The notes under the pieces were generated by a model. It was not told the DNA's origin. It did no database searches and saw only the letters and a program-made list of their open reading frames with translations. A stretch of 64,000 nucleotides of DNA, taken from NCBI RefSeq assembly GCF_900119825.1, contig NZ_FPKR01000009.1:62001-126000 (forward strand). The letters are read 5' to 3'. Source of the stretch: Chitinimonas taiwanensis DSM 18899. Lineage in GTDB: Bacteria; Pseudomonadota; Gammaproteobacteria; Burkholderiales; Chitinimonadaceae. This document shows, piece after piece, positions 1-8,640 of the stretch. The first letter of the stretch is position 1. Each line of letters begins with the position of its first letter. A program made the translations under genes and the position numbers.

Positions 1-230
1 ATTGCCGACATCACTTCGTCAAAATTATCGCCGTCAATATTCACAAACTTCTTGTCTTTGAGTTTTGGCTGTGCAATTTCGGAATCGCCAGCAAAATCGC
101 CGACCACACCCATCACAAAGGGCAATTCCTTTTGCTGAATGGCATCGCCAATTTCAACGTCATAGGTGAGCTGAACGCGTGGCGGACGTACGCGTTGTAG
201 TTTCTTTTGAATGCTTTCACGTTTTGCCAT
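1..230 (-). CDS. tssB: T6SS sheath small subunit TssB (3' part outside window)
   Basis: Only the first ~76 codons are present; the gene runs leftward off the window. TssB (VipA/ImpB) forms the contractile sheath of the type Vi secretion tail together with TssC. The visible N-terminus carries the family signature [13 protein letters not shown] followed by [14 protein letters not shown]. It starts 33 bp downstream of the TPR lipoprotein on the same strand, so the two are probably cotranscribed, and tssC and hcp would be expected next to the left. Identification rests on direct recognition of the conserved N-terminal block. Confidence 0.95.
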   Translation of the reverse strand, partial: MAKRESIQKKLQRVRPPRVQLTYDVEIGDAIQQKELPFVMGVVGDFAGDSEIAQPKLKDKKFVNIDGDNFDEVMSA

Positions 231-263
231 GAGTCGATTCTCTATAAGGATTGAATAGTCATT

Positions 264-890
264 TCAACGCAATGCGCCGAATGGATCGCTAGCTGCCGTG
301 CTCTGTGCTGGCTGGGGCTTTGGGACTGCTACAGGTGCGGTGGCAGGTGCTTCCGCTGCCTTGGCAACCGGGCGAGGGCGTACGCGCTGAGCGGGCTTGG
401 GCAGTGGCTTGGCGCCGGGGATCAAGATTGCTTCGCCCAGCGTGTCGCGCAGTTCCTTGACCAGCACCTCGGCCTCGGTCTTATTACCTTCGCTCAGCGG
501 CGTATCGGCGCGGATCTCGCTCAGGCTGCTCACCGCAAGGCGCATGCTCGAAACGAAGATAATGCTGCGTGCTTCGGCGCTGTTCGGCGAACGAGCCAGG
601 GCCTCGGTTGCCGCATCGATCGCCTTTGGGTAGTCCTGACGCTCGAACTGGGCTTGCGCGAGCTTGACCCAGATCGCATCACTGGTCGGATTCAACTTGC
701 TGGCTTGCACCAGCAAGTCGGCGGCTTTGTCCTGTGCGCCAGAGCTCATGGCCTCATTCGCCTGCTGCATCAATGCATCGGAAGTAATTGGCGGGCGGCT
801 AGTGCCACATGCCGTCAGCCCGCTTACTATAACTGCACAAATCAGTCCGCTTTTCATCCATTTGGGGGATAAGACTCGTTTGGTGCTCAT
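264..890 (-). CDS. TPR lipoprotein of the T6SS locus
   Basis: A 208-residue predicted outer-membrane lipoprotein. The signal peptide ends in a lipobox (SGLTAC, Cys at about residue 28), then come about two TPR units (residues ~45-115: repeated A-x-x-L, LNPTSDAIW, SPNSAEAR) and a Pro/Ala-rich C-terminal tail (~165-208). It has a good GGAGG ribosome site 9 nt before the ATG. It lies between tssB and the divergent tssJ, the place where Burkholderia-type T6SS loci carry an accessory lipoprotein (TagM is a possibility I cannot confirm). The role is inferred from position: an accessory of the envelope complex beside TssJ. No catalytic motif is seen. Confidence 0.75.
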   Translation of the reverse strand: MSTKRVLSPKWMKSGLICAVIVSGLTACGTSRPPITSDALMQQANEAMSSGAQDKAADLLVQASKLNPTSDAIWVKLAQAQFERQDYPKAIDAATEALARSPNSAEARSIIFVSSMRLAVSSLSEIRADTPLSEGNKTEAEVLVKELRDTLGEAILIPGAKPLPKPAQRVRPRPVAKAAEAPATAPVAVPKPQPAQSTAASDPFGALR

Positions 891-1031
891 TTATATTAGC
901 CTCCAATAAACAACTTATGACAAAGTAATTTCGCAATGCTAAGCTCTCCAGGGTGTTTAATGCAACGAAATCTCTGCCAAATAATTCACATGTTAACTGT
1001 TGCTAATATATTGCTTTGGTGAGGAAGGTTT
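891..1031. promoter_or_regulatory. Divergent T6SS intergenic region
   Basis: A 141-bp AT-rich spacer between the divergent tssB-side and tssJ-side units, so it should contain promoters for both directions. Visible elements are the two ribosome sites (GGAGG for the lipoprotein, AGGAAGG at 1022-1028 for tssJ) and an AT-rich stretch around 995-1015 that could hold a -10 box for tssJ. No sigma-54 GG-N10-GC element could be found on either strand. Specific promoter boxes cannot be assigned with confidence. Confidence 0.4.
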
Positions 1032-1625
1032 ATGGGGATGAAACTTGGTGCTTTGTCTGCCATCATTGCCGCCGTATTGCTGCAAGGATGCGCGTCACCC
1101 TTGGTGGAAGCGGTCGGCAACGTAGGGAAATCGGCGCTCGAGCTCGTTGGGGTGGTGGAGAAAGAGGCCGCGGCCAAGGGGAAAAAAGTCCAACTCACCC
1201 TCTCTGCCGGTGAGAGTGTGAATAGTGACAATGCAGGGCGTGGGAATGCACTTGTCGTGCGCTTTTACAAGCTGAAGGCCGCGGAGAGCTTTCTATCCCT
1301 GTCGCGCGAGGCTTTGAATGGTGCAGCGGTGGTGCCGGAGGGGCTGAAAGAGGATGTCTTGGCGGGCAAGGAGCAGATCCTGATGCCGGGGCAACAATAC
1401 CGGCTCGACGAGGTACTCCCCGCTGAAGCTTCGCACATCGGTGTGGTGATGCTATTTCAGAGTCCGCAGCCAGCCCGTTGGCGCGCAGCAATTCCGGTGG
1501 CGGCCTTGAGCGATCGCCCCATGGTGCTAGGCGTGCACCGCTGCAGCTTTACGGTGACCGATGGTCTGTCGGATAAGGAATTATTGAAGGTGCTGTCGCG
1601 TGCTGGCAGTGCCAGTTGTGGCTAA
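1032..1625 (+). CDS. tssJ: T6SS outer-membrane lipoprotein TssJ
   Basis: TssJ (SciN) anchors the TssJLM membrane complex to the outer membrane. The 197-residue product has a short signal peptide with lipobox LLQGC (Cys at about residue 20) and then a TssJ-type beta domain with VQLTLSAGESVNSD, ALVVRFYKLKAAESF and a LMPGQQYRL stretch matching the family loop order. Two in-frame starts are possible (1032 or 1038). AGGAAGG at 1022-1028 is nearer the usual spacing for 1038, which would give MKLGAL as N-terminus. It is followed after 109 bp by tssK. Confidence 0.9.
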   Translation: MGMKLGALSAIIAAVLLQGCASPLVEAVGNVGKSALELVGVVEKEAAAKGKKVQLTLSAGESVNSDNAGRGNALVVRFYKLKAAESFLSLSREALNGAAVVPEGLKEDVLAGKEQILMPGQQYRLDEVLPAEASHIGVVMLFQSPQPARWRAAIPVAALSDRPMVLGVHRCSFTVTDGLSDKELLKVLSRAGSASCG

Positions 1626-1734
1626 GTGCGGTTTGCGCTCACTTGGCTCGAGTTTCAAACTTGATCAAATGCTTAGCCCGCCTCGATTTACCCAGTGAAA
1701 TTGGGGTGTGGGCACTTACTGTGAATAATTGACG

Positions 1735-3084
1735 ATGTCGAATGTCCCGCGTGTTCTCTGGGGCGAAGGTTTGTTCCTTCGCCCGCAGCATTTCCAGCAG
1801 CAAGATGCCTACCATGATGCCCGTCTGAATGAGGTCAGCCAGTTGCTGCACCCCTATGCCTGGGGGGTGCGTTCGGTCAAGTTTGACCTGGAGGCGCTGG
1901 CTGCCGGCGTCTTGATCGCGCAAGAGATCAACTTGGTCTTTCCTGACCGCGAGCCCTTTGCCAGTCCCGCATGTGATCCGCTGCCAGAAGCCCTGCAGCT
2001 TTCCGCCATGCCGGATCTGCCCGATAACTTCATGGTTTATGCCGGATTGCCGCCTATGCGGCCAGGTGCCCAGAATGTGCAGCCTGAGGGCGGTGCCGAT
2101 CGGCGTGCGACACGCTTCGCGATTGATGAAACCGAAGCATGGGATCTGTTCACCAATGCCACGCCCGCGCCGGTCTCGGTGCTGCGCTGTCAGGTCCGTT
2201 TGCTGACCAGCATGCAGTCGCTGGATGGTTGGGTCACCCTGCCGCTGGCGCGTGTGAAGCGTAGCCAGACCGGTGGTTTCGAGCTGGACAGCAGCTACAT
2301 CCCGCCAGTGTTGAATATTGCCGCTTCGAGCACGCTGCAGGCCATGTTGCGGCGTTTGCTGGACATCCTGCAGGCCAAGGTCAGTGCGCTCTATGGGCAT
2401 CATCGCGAACCAGGCAAGAACGTCATCGAATTCCGTTCCGGTGATGTAGCCTCTTTCTGGCTATTGCATACGGCGTCTACGGCCTATGCGAGTCTGTTGC
2501 ATCTGCACCAGCACCCGTTGCTGCATCCGGAGCGCCTGTTTCATCAGCTGCTGACCTTGGCGGGGGGGCTGATGACCTTCACCAAGGCTTACAGCCTGAG
2601 CGATCTGCCGGTCTACTCGCACCAGGAGGTTGGTAGTGCGTTTCACAAGCTGGATGAGATGATCCGTGCCTTGCTGGAAACCGTGATTTCCACCCGGGTG
2701 TTCAGCATCGCGCTCAGCGAGGTCAAACCCTCGTTCTGGGCTGGCCGGCTCGATTCGGACAAGATTGATGCGCAGACGCGCTTCTATCTGGCGGTCTCCA
2801 GTGCCGTGCCCGCGGCCGAGCTGATCGACAATGCACCGATGCGATTCAAGATCGGCGCGCCCGATGATGTGGAGAAGCTGGTGCTGTCGGCCATGCCGGG
2901 CGTGCGGCTCGTGCATACCCCGCTAGTGCCGAGTGCCATTCCGGTGCGCCCTGGCTCCTACTATTTTGAGCTGGAGCCGCGCGGTTCGCTCTACGAGCGC
3001 ATGCTGCAGGCCCAGTCGCTGCAGATTTATATCCCGACCGGTTTCCCGGATATCAAACTTGAACTACTGGCGGTAACCCAATGA
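1735..3084 (+). CDS. tssK: T6SS baseplate protein TssK
   Basis: TssK is the trimeric connector between the T6SS baseplate and the membrane complex. The N-terminal motif VLWGEGLFLRPQHFQQQD is diagnostic. The protein is 449 residues, normal for the family. ATG at 1735 is chosen, but no good ribosome site is visible before it, and a TTG at 1729 (two codons longer) is possible. The last codon overlaps tssL in an ATGA arrangement, indicating translational coupling with TssL, its membrane-complex partner. Confidence 0.95.
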   Translation: MSNVPRVLWGEGLFLRPQHFQQQDAYHDARLNEVSQLLHPYAWGVRSVKFDLEALAAGVLIAQEINLVFPDREPFASPACDPLPEALQLSAMPDLPDNFMVYAGLPPMRPGAQNVQPEGGADRRATRFAIDETEAWDLFTNATPAPVSVLRCQVRLLTSMQSLDGWVTLPLARVKRSQTGGFELDSSYIPPVLNIAASSTLQAMLRRLLDILQAKVSALYGHHREPGKNVIEFRSGDVASFWLLHTASTAYASLLHLHQHPLLHPERLFHQLLTLAGGLMTFTKAYSLSDLPVYSHQEVGSAFHKLDEMIRALLETVISTRVFSIALSEVKPSFWAGRLDSDKIDAQTRFYLAVSSAVPAAELIDNAPMRFKIGAPDDVEKLVLSAMPGVRLVHTPLVPSAIPVRPGSYYFELEPRGSLYERMLQAQSLQIYIPTGFPDIKLELLAVTQ

Positions 3085-3866
3085 ATACGGCTGCAACTCC
3101 CTCCTTGTTTGCCAGTGGCGCCATCGGCCCGCAGGGCGCGCGTACGACGCCGTCGGCCAGCGGTGGTAAGTCCATGCTGGAACTGCTTTACGATGGTTTC
3201 TACCTGGTTTTTCTGCTCAAACGCAGCTATGTACCCAAGAGTGCAGAGCACCTGCGCGGTCAGATCCGTGAGCTGCTGGATGCGTTTGAACTGAATGCGC
3301 GGCGCATGAGCGCCAGTGCCGATGATGTGTTCTCGGCCAAGTACGCGTTCTGCGCGCTGCTGGATGAAACGGTACTCGGCTCCGCTTTCGATATCCGTGA
3401 TGAGTGGGGACGCAGCCCGCTGCAGCTGGCCTTCTTTGGTGACCAGCTGGCGGGTGAGAACTTCTTCGTCAAGCTCGATCAGCTGCGTGGCAATGGCGCA
3501 GCATCGTTGCAGGCGCTGGAAGTGTTCCATTACTGCCTGCTGCTCGGCTTCCAGGGCAAGTACATGTTGGAAGCGCCGGAGAAGCTGGCGCTGCTGACTG
3601 CGCGCCTGGGCGATGAAATCGCCTTCCTGCGCGGCAAGCGCAACGGCTTTGCGCCGTTCTGGGCGATTCCGGATAAGGTCAATCATCTGCTGAAGGGTGA
3701 TATGCCGCTCACCTACATCCTGATTGGCATGGCAGCGATTGGTTTGGCGGCTTTTCTTGGCTTGCAGGCACTGCTGGGCCACAAGCTGAACGGTGAGATG
3801 AAGCCTTTCGATAGCCTCTTGCAGGCACCGCCTCAGGCGGCGCATATCACCATCAATCTGCCTTGA
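3081..3866 (+). CDS. tssL: T6SS inner-membrane protein TssL (DotU/IcmH family)
   Basis: TssL docks the baseplate (through TssK) to the inner-membrane complex with TssM. The 261-residue product has the DotU core (LLYDGFYLVFLLKR, FCALLDETVLGS, LGFQGKY) and one transmembrane segment near residues 213-233 (TYILIGMAAIGLAAFLGLQ). It ends ~25 residues later, so it is the short form without an OmpA-like peptidoglycan-binding domain. It overlaps the tssK stop by 4 bp. The T6SS unit ends here on this side: the next gene belongs to another system. Confidence 0.95.
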   Translation: MNTAATPSLFASGAIGPQGARTTPSASGGKSMLELLYDGFYLVFLLKRSYVPKSAEHLRGQIRELLDAFELNARRMSASADDVFSAKYAFCALLDETVLGSAFDIRDEWGRSPLQLAFFGDQLAGENFFVKLDQLRGNGAASLQALEVFHYCLLLGFQGKYMLEAPEKLALLTARLGDEIAFLRGKRNGFAPFWAIPDKVNHLLKGDMPLTYILIGMAAIGLAAFLGLQALLGHKLNGEMKPFDSLLQAPPQAAHITINLP

Positions 3867-3904
3867 TGTTTGGCTGGCCCGCTTCGTGCGCGGCGTGCTG
3901 GTAG

Positions 3905-3930
3905 CGGCCGCTCCTGTAGCGGCCGTTGTC
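3905..3930 (+). terminator. Hairpin downstream of tssL
   Basis: A perfect 8-bp inverted repeat (CGGCCGCT / AGCGGCCG, loop CCTGT) lies 39 bp after the tssL stop. The T-tract is weak (TTGTC), so it may be a poor intrinsic or a Rho-assisted terminator. The same segment also reads as a direct repeat of GTAGCGGCCG. Confidence 0.5.
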
Positions 3931-4007
3931 ATTTGACCCTGCTTGGCGGCAAAACGCTTGGTGAACGAGCAGAGTGAACGCCAGCTTAGGTAAGGTTGGA
4001 GCTGTAG

Positions 4008-6845
4008 ATGGGAAACCGGGACCGATTCATGCGGAAAGTCATCAAGCCTTGGCGCATTACGCAGCTGGGCTGCCAAGGTGCTTTAGTGTTGTCGATGTGC
4101 TGGCTGCCTGCGCAGGCCGATATCAGCAAGGCGGGGCGCTTTTATGAAGACGCGCTGAGCCGTTATGAGCGGGGCGATCTGCCCGGCGCGATCATTCAGC
4201 TCAAGAACAGCCTGCAGCAAGATGCCAAGATGTTGCCCGCCCATCTGCTACTGGGTAAGGCCTTGCTGCAGCATGGCGACTTGAACGGAGCAGAGGCTGC
4301 GCTAGAGGCGGCGCTGCAGCAGGGCGTTAGCCCCAGCGAGATGATGGCGATGTTGGCCCAGGTCTATCTGGCGCTGGGCAAACCCGAGCAGGTATTGGCC
4401 AAGGTGCCGGCAGCCGGCCTGCCAGCTCGCGTGCAGGTGGAATTACTGTCTTTGCGTGGCACGGCTTATGCCGAGTTGGGCAAGTCTCTGCAGGCGCGCC
4501 AGTCCTTCGAAATGGCACGTGCGCTCGATCCGCGCTCACCCTTGCCCTTGATTGCGGAAGTCCCTTTGCAGCTCAGCAGCGGCCAGCTTGAGTCGGCGCG
4601 CCGCCTTGCCGCGCAGGCTATCGAGCTGGCGCCGAACAATCCGCAGGCCTGGAATATGCACGCCTCGGTCTTGCATCTGGCGCTGGACTTGCCTGGCGCG
4701 CTCAAGGCCTATGAGCGCGCACTGAGCCTGCAACCCAAATATGTCGATGCACGAGTGGCCAAAGCTGCTTTGCTAGTTGATATGCGCCGTGATGCCGAAG
4801 CCCGTCAGGAATTGGCGCAGCTACGCAAGGATGCGCCAGAAGAGCCGCGTGCGGCCTATCTGCGCGCCTTGCTGGCTAGCCAGCAAGGCGATATGGCAGA
4901 GGCGAATCAGGCAATCAGCGAGGTGGTCAAGCTGATCGACGCACTGCGCCCAGCCTGGCTGGCGCGCCGTGAGCAGCTCCTGATGGTGGGGGCGCTCGCG
5001 CACCATGCACAGGGCAATCTGGAGAAGGCGCGCGAGTACCTAAGCAGCATACTCACGCGCAATAGCCACAATACCGAGGCGCGCAAGCTCCTGGCCGGGA
5101 TCTATGCGCAGAAGCGCGACTTCAGCCGTGCGCTGACCTTGCTGGGTGATTTGAAACGCGATCTCCCCAATGACCCGCAGGTGCTGTATCTGCTGGGCTC
5201 GGTGCATATGGCCATGAAGCACTATCAGCAGGCGACCGAGCTACTCGAGCAGGCCGCTACACGGGTGAACTCCGGTGAGTTGACGCGCGCGCTGGCCTTC
5301 AGCCTGCTGGGGCAAGGGCAGAGCGAGCTGGGGCGTGCCAGCCTGCAGCGTGCCTTGGCGGCCAACCCGGCCGATGCGCAGGCTGGCATGGCGCTGGCTA
5401 CCTTGCAGATGCGCCGCGGCGAGATCAAGGCTGCACTGGCAACGGCGGAAAGTCTGGTCAAGTACGTGCCCGACAATTTGACCGTGCTGAACTTTCTGGG
5501 CTCGCTCAAGGCCGCCAGTGCCGATAAGGCAGGCGCACGTAGCGCATTTCAGGCCATTCTTGCCAAGGATCCTGCCTTCCCCTCGGCCGTTTTGAATCTC
5601 GCCAAGCTGGAAGTCAGCGAGGCGCGCTTTGCCGAGGCGCGCCAGCGCCTGAACAGCTTTCTGGCCAAGCGGCGTGATCATCCCGATGCCTTGTTCGAAC
5701 TGGGCTTGTTGGAATTCCAGGCCGGCCGGCCCGCAGAAGCTATCCGCCAGCTACAGCGTGCCAATGCGTTGCAGCGCAATGACACCCGTCCCGGCATGGC
5801 ACTGATCGAGATCCAGCTCGCCCAGCGCCAGTTGCAGGCCGCCTTGGGTAGCGCGAAGAGTTTGCGCACCAGTTATCCCGATCAGCTGCCAGTGCTGCTG
5901 ACGCTGGCGCGCGTGCATCTTGCTCTTGCCGATCTGCCCAATGCGCGCAGCGTGCTGCAGGAGGCAACCCGGCTGGCGGAGTTCAATGCCGATATGCAGT
6001 TGCAGATTGCGCGCCTGTACTTGCAAAGCAATTCAACCGACGCTGCCTACTACAGCGCTCAGAAGGCCCTGCAGGGGCGGCCGGGTGACCCCGCTGCCCT
6101 TGCACTGCTGGTCGAGATTGAGCTGCGGCGCGGCGCAAAAGGTCGTCCGGATGAGGCGCTAAAGCTTCTCAGTGTGGCCCACCCCAACCATGTGTTGACT
6201 GCCCTGGCTGCAGGGGATCTGGCCATGTTGCGCGAGCAGTACCCACTTGCCGTCACCCACTACAGCAAGGCTTTGCAGCGTGCCGCCAATACTGCCAATC
6301 TGCATAAACTGGCTCAGGCTCACCTGGCCATGGGGCAGCCTGGCAAGGCTGCCGAACTGCTGAGCAACTGGGTGAGCAAGCGTCCGGACGATATCCTTGC
6401 CCTGAAAACCCTGGCAGAAATGCAATTCCGTGCCGGGCAGCTACAGGCTGCCAAACAGAACTATGCGCGGGCGCTTGCATTGACGCCCAACGATGCGGTT
6501 GCACTGAACAATTACAGCAATTTGCTGCTCAAGTTGAAGGACCCGGCCGCGCGCACTTATGCAGAGCAGGCGCTGAAGCTGGCCCCTAACGACCCGGCCT
6601 ATGCCGATACCCTGGGTTGGGTACTCGTGCAGCAGGGGCAGCTGGAGGCTGGCTTGCGCTATCTGCGCGAGGCCCGCTTGCGTAATCCAGAGAGCCCAGA
6701 TGTGCGCTACCACCTGGCCTATGCACTGTCCCAGAGTGGCCGAAAGGCCGAAGCGCGCGAGGAACTGCGAGCGGCGCTAGATAGTGGTGGTGTGCAATCC
6801 GAACCCGCTGCTTATGCGGCCTTGGCCAAGGAACTAGGCTTGTAA
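4008..6845 (+). CDS. prsT: PEP-CTERM system giant TPR protein, PrsT-like
   Basis: A 945-residue protein built almost entirely of TPR units after an N-terminal signal sequence (hydrophobic ~17-33, probable cleavage after AQA at 35-37). Length, early block FYEDALSRYERGDLPGA and continuous TPRs match the PrsT family that accompanies XrtA exosortase and EPS loci in betaproteobacteria. PrsT is thought to work in the envelope in exopolysaccharide or PEP-CTERM protein handling; its exact role is not established. GGAG about 7 nt upstream supports the ATG. The adjacent PEP-CTERM gene supports the assignment. No lipobox is obvious, although some family members are annotated as lipoproteins. Confidence 0.8.
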   Translation: MGNRDRFMRKVIKPWRITQLGCQGALVLSMCWLPAQADISKAGRFYEDALSRYERGDLPGAIIQLKNSLQQDAKMLPAHLLLGKALLQHGDLNGAEAALEAALQQGVSPSEMMAMLAQVYLALGKPEQVLAKVPAAGLPARVQVELLSLRGTAYAELGKSLQARQSFEMARALDPRSPLPLIAEVPLQLSSGQLESARRLAAQAIELAPNNPQAWNMHASVLHLALDLPGALKAYERALSLQPKYVDARVAKAALLVDMRRDAEARQELAQLRKDAPEEPRAAYLRALLASQQGDMAEANQAISEVVKLIDALRPAWLARREQLLMVGALAHHAQGNLEKAREYLSSILTRNSHNTEARKLLAGIYAQKRDFSRALTLLGDLKRDLPNDPQVLYLLGSVHMAMKHYQQATELLEQAATRVNSGELTRALAFSLLGQGQSELGRASLQRALAANPADAQAGMALATLQMRRGEIKAALATAESLVKYVPDNLTVLNFLGSLKAASADKAGARSAFQAILAKDPAFPSAVLNLAKLEVSEARFAEARQRLNSFLAKRRDHPDALFELGLLEFQAGRPAEAIRQLQRANALQRNDTRPGMALIEIQLAQRQLQAALGSAKSLRTSYPDQLPVLLTLARVHLALADLPNARSVLQEATRLAEFNADMQLQIARLYLQSNSTDAAYYSAQKALQGRPGDPAALALLVEIELRRGAKGRPDEALKLLSVAHPNHVLTALAAGDLAMLREQYPLAVTHYSKALQRAANTANLHKLAQAHLAMGQPGKAAELLSNWVSKRPDDILALKTLAEMQFRAGQLQAAKQNYARALALTPNDAVALNNYSNLLLKLKDPAARTYAEQALKLAPNDPAYADTLGWVLVQQGQLEAGLRYLREARLRNPESPDVRYHLAYALSQSGRKAEAREELRAALDSGGVQSEPAAYAALAKELGL

Positions 6846-6894
6846 GAAATGTCGATTTTCTTTACACACTATGCGCGTGCAAGTATTGATGATT

Positions 6895-6911
6895 TGTAAG
6901 TGCATGTAAGT
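6895..6911 (+). repeat. Tandem TGTAAGT repeats upstream of the sigma-54 promoter
   Basis: Two copies of TGTAAGT (6895-6901 and 6905-6911) separated by GCA, 16 bp before the -24 element. A TTTACA motif at 6861-6866 is the partial reverse complement. They could be activator binding sites, but they sit closer to the promoter than most sigma-54 enhancer sites. Confidence 0.35.
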
Positions 6912-6926
6912 TAAAGGGAATTTTTC

Positions 6927-6942
6927 TGGCTTGTATTTTGCT
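6927..6942 (+). promoter_or_regulatory. Sigma-54 (-24/-12) promoter of the PEP-CTERM gene
   Basis: TGGC at 6927-6930 and TTGCT at 6938-6942 have the exact GG-N10-GC geometry of RpoN promoters. The expected transcription start is ~6952, giving a ~30-nt leader with ribosome site GAGGG (6970-6974) before the GTG at 6982. PEP-CTERM genes are known to be linked to the PrsK/PrsR two-component pair, whose PrsR is a sigma-54 activator, so this fits the gene it precedes. Confidence 0.75.
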
Positions 6943-6981
6943 AGCAAAAGAGCAATGAAACGTTTCACCGAGGGTTTGATC

Positions 6982-7716
6982 GTGAGAATCCAGCTCAAGT
7001 TATTCAGTGCATTGGCGATGTTCGCTCTGCCGGCCATGGCCGCAACCACCTGGACATTGGGCTCTACGCCGGGCATGACGGTATCGGCTTATGCCAACAC
7101 TGGCGGTACCAATAATTCGACCAATGCCGCGAACAATGGCGCGCTGCAAACCATACAGGCCGCCACGGTGAACTGGTACAGCGGTGGTGTAGGGGTGCGC
7201 AATGCCGATGCTTGCACCAGTGGCTCTTATTGCGATGTGAATGAGGCGAACAACCCCGAGCACTCAGTCGATAACCAGCAGCGTTACGACATGATCTTGC
7301 TGTCCTTCACGGCCGAGGTAATGTTGACCGGCGTGAAGTTGGGCTGGTTCAGCAATGACTCGGATATCACGGTCATGGCTTATACCGGCAACGATATTCC
7401 GACTCTGGTTGGCAAACGCTACGATCAGCTGACCGGCTGGGCCTCCATCGGTAATTATTCGGATGTCGGCGATACCGCTACCAAGGCGATCAATGCGGAC
7501 AAGGTGGTGTCGTCCTACTGGCTGGTAGGGGCCTACAACCCGCTGGCCAACCCAAATGGCGGCGCCGTTACCGGTAGCGGTTACGACTACATCAAGATTG
7601 CCTCGGTCACTAGCGATGTGCCGCCGACGATCAAGGTGCCAGAGCCGGGTTCGCTGGCCTTGGCTGGCCTAGGTTTGTTGGGTGTGGTGGCCTTGCGTCG
7701 CCGTAAGGTGTTCTGA
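6982..7716 (+). CDS. PEP-CTERM sorting-domain surface protein
   Basis: A secreted 244-residue protein with a signal peptide (residues 1-~20, ending PAMA) and a C-terminal PEP-CTERM tripartite signal (residues ~219-244: VPEPGS, hydrophobic helix LALAGLGLLGVVAL, then RRRK). XrtA-type exosortase would cut near PEP and release or anchor the protein at the surface. The middle, with Asn/Ser/Thr-rich start and QRYDMILLSF plus GWFSNDSDITVMAYTG, resembles XDP1-like exosortase-dependent surface proteins (moderate certainty). GTG at 6982 is chosen because it has GAGGG at good spacing and lies downstream of the sigma-54 start site; ATG at 6955 would be nearly leaderless. Confidence 0.85.
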   Translation: MRIQLKLFSALAMFALPAMAATTWTLGSTPGMTVSAYANTGGTNNSTNAANNGALQTIQAATVNWYSGGVGVRNADACTSGSYCDVNEANNPEHSVDNQQRYDMILLSFTAEVMLTGVKLGWFSNDSDITVMAYTGNDIPTLVGKRYDQLTGWASIGNYSDVGDTATKAINADKVVSSYWLVGAYNPLANPNGGAVTGSGYDYIKIASVTSDVPPTIKVPEPGSLALAGLGLLGVVALRRRKVF

Positions 7717-7745
7717 ACTGCTGGCTTTTCTGCTTATGCTTTCGC

Positions 7746-7776
7746 AACGGCGCCGCTAGGCGCCGTTGGCGTTTTC
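7746..7776 (+). terminator. Intrinsic terminator after the PEP-CTERM gene
   Basis: Perfect 9-bp stem AACGGCGCC / GGCGCCGTT with loop GCTA, followed by GGCGTTTTC, 29 bp past the stop codon. Confidence 0.7.
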
Positions 7777-7887
7777 AGCGCTTTGGCTTACTCGGGCAAT
7801 CCAGGATATCGAGATGCGCGCTCCTTCTGGGCGGTACTTAATAGGCCGCAACAGACGCTACAATGCGCGCCGCTTCTTTTTCCCGTA

Positions 7888-8397
7888 ATGACTGTGATAG
7901 AGCTCAAATACCTGCGTGCCTATTCGCCTGCGCTGCAAGCCCAGGTGCGCGAGCTGATTGCGCGCGATCAACTGGGCGAGCATCTGGCCAAACGTTACGC
8001 AGGGCAGCATGAAGTGCAGACCGATAGGGCGCTGTATGCGTACGCTCAGGCGCTGCGACAGGAATATCTGCGCACGGCACCGCCGCTGGACAAGGTGCTG
8101 TATGACAGCAAGCTCGATCTGATCCACCAGGCGCTGGGCCTGAATACCGCGATCTCGCGCGTACAAGGTGGCAAGCTGAAGGCGAAGAAGGAAATCCGTA
8201 TTGCGTCCTTGTTCAAGGAAACAGCGCCAGCGTTCTTGCGCATGATCGTTGTGCATGAGCTGGCCCACTTGAAGGAGCGCGAGCACAGCAAAGCCTTCTA
8301 TCAGCTGTGCGAGCATATGCAGCCTGGCTATGCCCAGCTGGAATTCGACTTGCGCCTCTATCTGACCCAGCGCGATCTGGAGAAGTCGGCTCGGTAG
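7888..8397 (+). CDS. YgjP-like zinc metallopeptidase-fold protein (DUF45/M48-type)
   Basis: A 169-residue protein with the zinc motif in VVHELAHLKEREHSKAFY (HExxH plus a downstream His), the hallmark of the YgjP/DUF45 family. ATG at 7888 (MTVIELKYLR) is preferred over an upstream in-frame extension, because a -10-like TACAAT at 7859-7864 lies inside that extension. The family's physiological substrate is not well defined; a peptidase-like fold with predicted metal binding is what the sequence shows. It stands alone between the PEP-CTERM gene and mutS. Confidence 0.8.
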   Translation: MTVIELKYLRAYSPALQAQVRELIARDQLGEHLAKRYAGQHEVQTDRALYAYAQALRQEYLRTAPPLDKVLYDSKLDLIHQALGLNTAISRVQGGKLKAKKEIRIASLFKETAPAFLRMIVVHELAHLKEREHSKAFYQLCEHMQPGYAQLEFDLRLYLTQRDLEKSAR

Positions 8398-8583
8398 ACC
8401 GGTGGATGTCTTGCTACGCTTTCTGGCATGCAGACCCGTGCTAGGCCGTACTTGTTCGCCAAGCTCAGAGATCGGTGCTTGCTTGAGGCCGTGTTGCCAA
8501 ACAGCGCACCAGCAGCCGTACCCAGGCTTAGCCCTGCAGCAGGCCGTGCCGGACATTTGCTACGGATAACCGCGCGAACTCTT

Positions 8584-8619
8584 ATAATCGCCAGCCCGGC
8601 CTGATCCGCCGGGCTTTTC
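8584..8619 (+). promoter_or_regulatory. TATAAT box followed directly by a terminator-like hairpin upstream of mutS
   Basis: A perfect TATAAT (8584-8589, no convincing -35) is followed by an 8-bp stem AGCCCGGC (8594-8601) / GCCGGGCT (8609-8616) and TTT, 25 bp before mutS. If the TATAAT is active, transcription would begin inside the 5' arm. The hairpin could instead terminate transcription from the left. Confidence 0.45.
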
Positions 8620-8640
8620 ATTCTCTCTATCGACCGCGCC

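Noticed and set aside
3884-4007. Possible sigma-54 promoter before the PrsT-like gene
   Set aside because: TTGGCGGCAAAACGCTT has GG-N9-GC, one base short of the required spacing.
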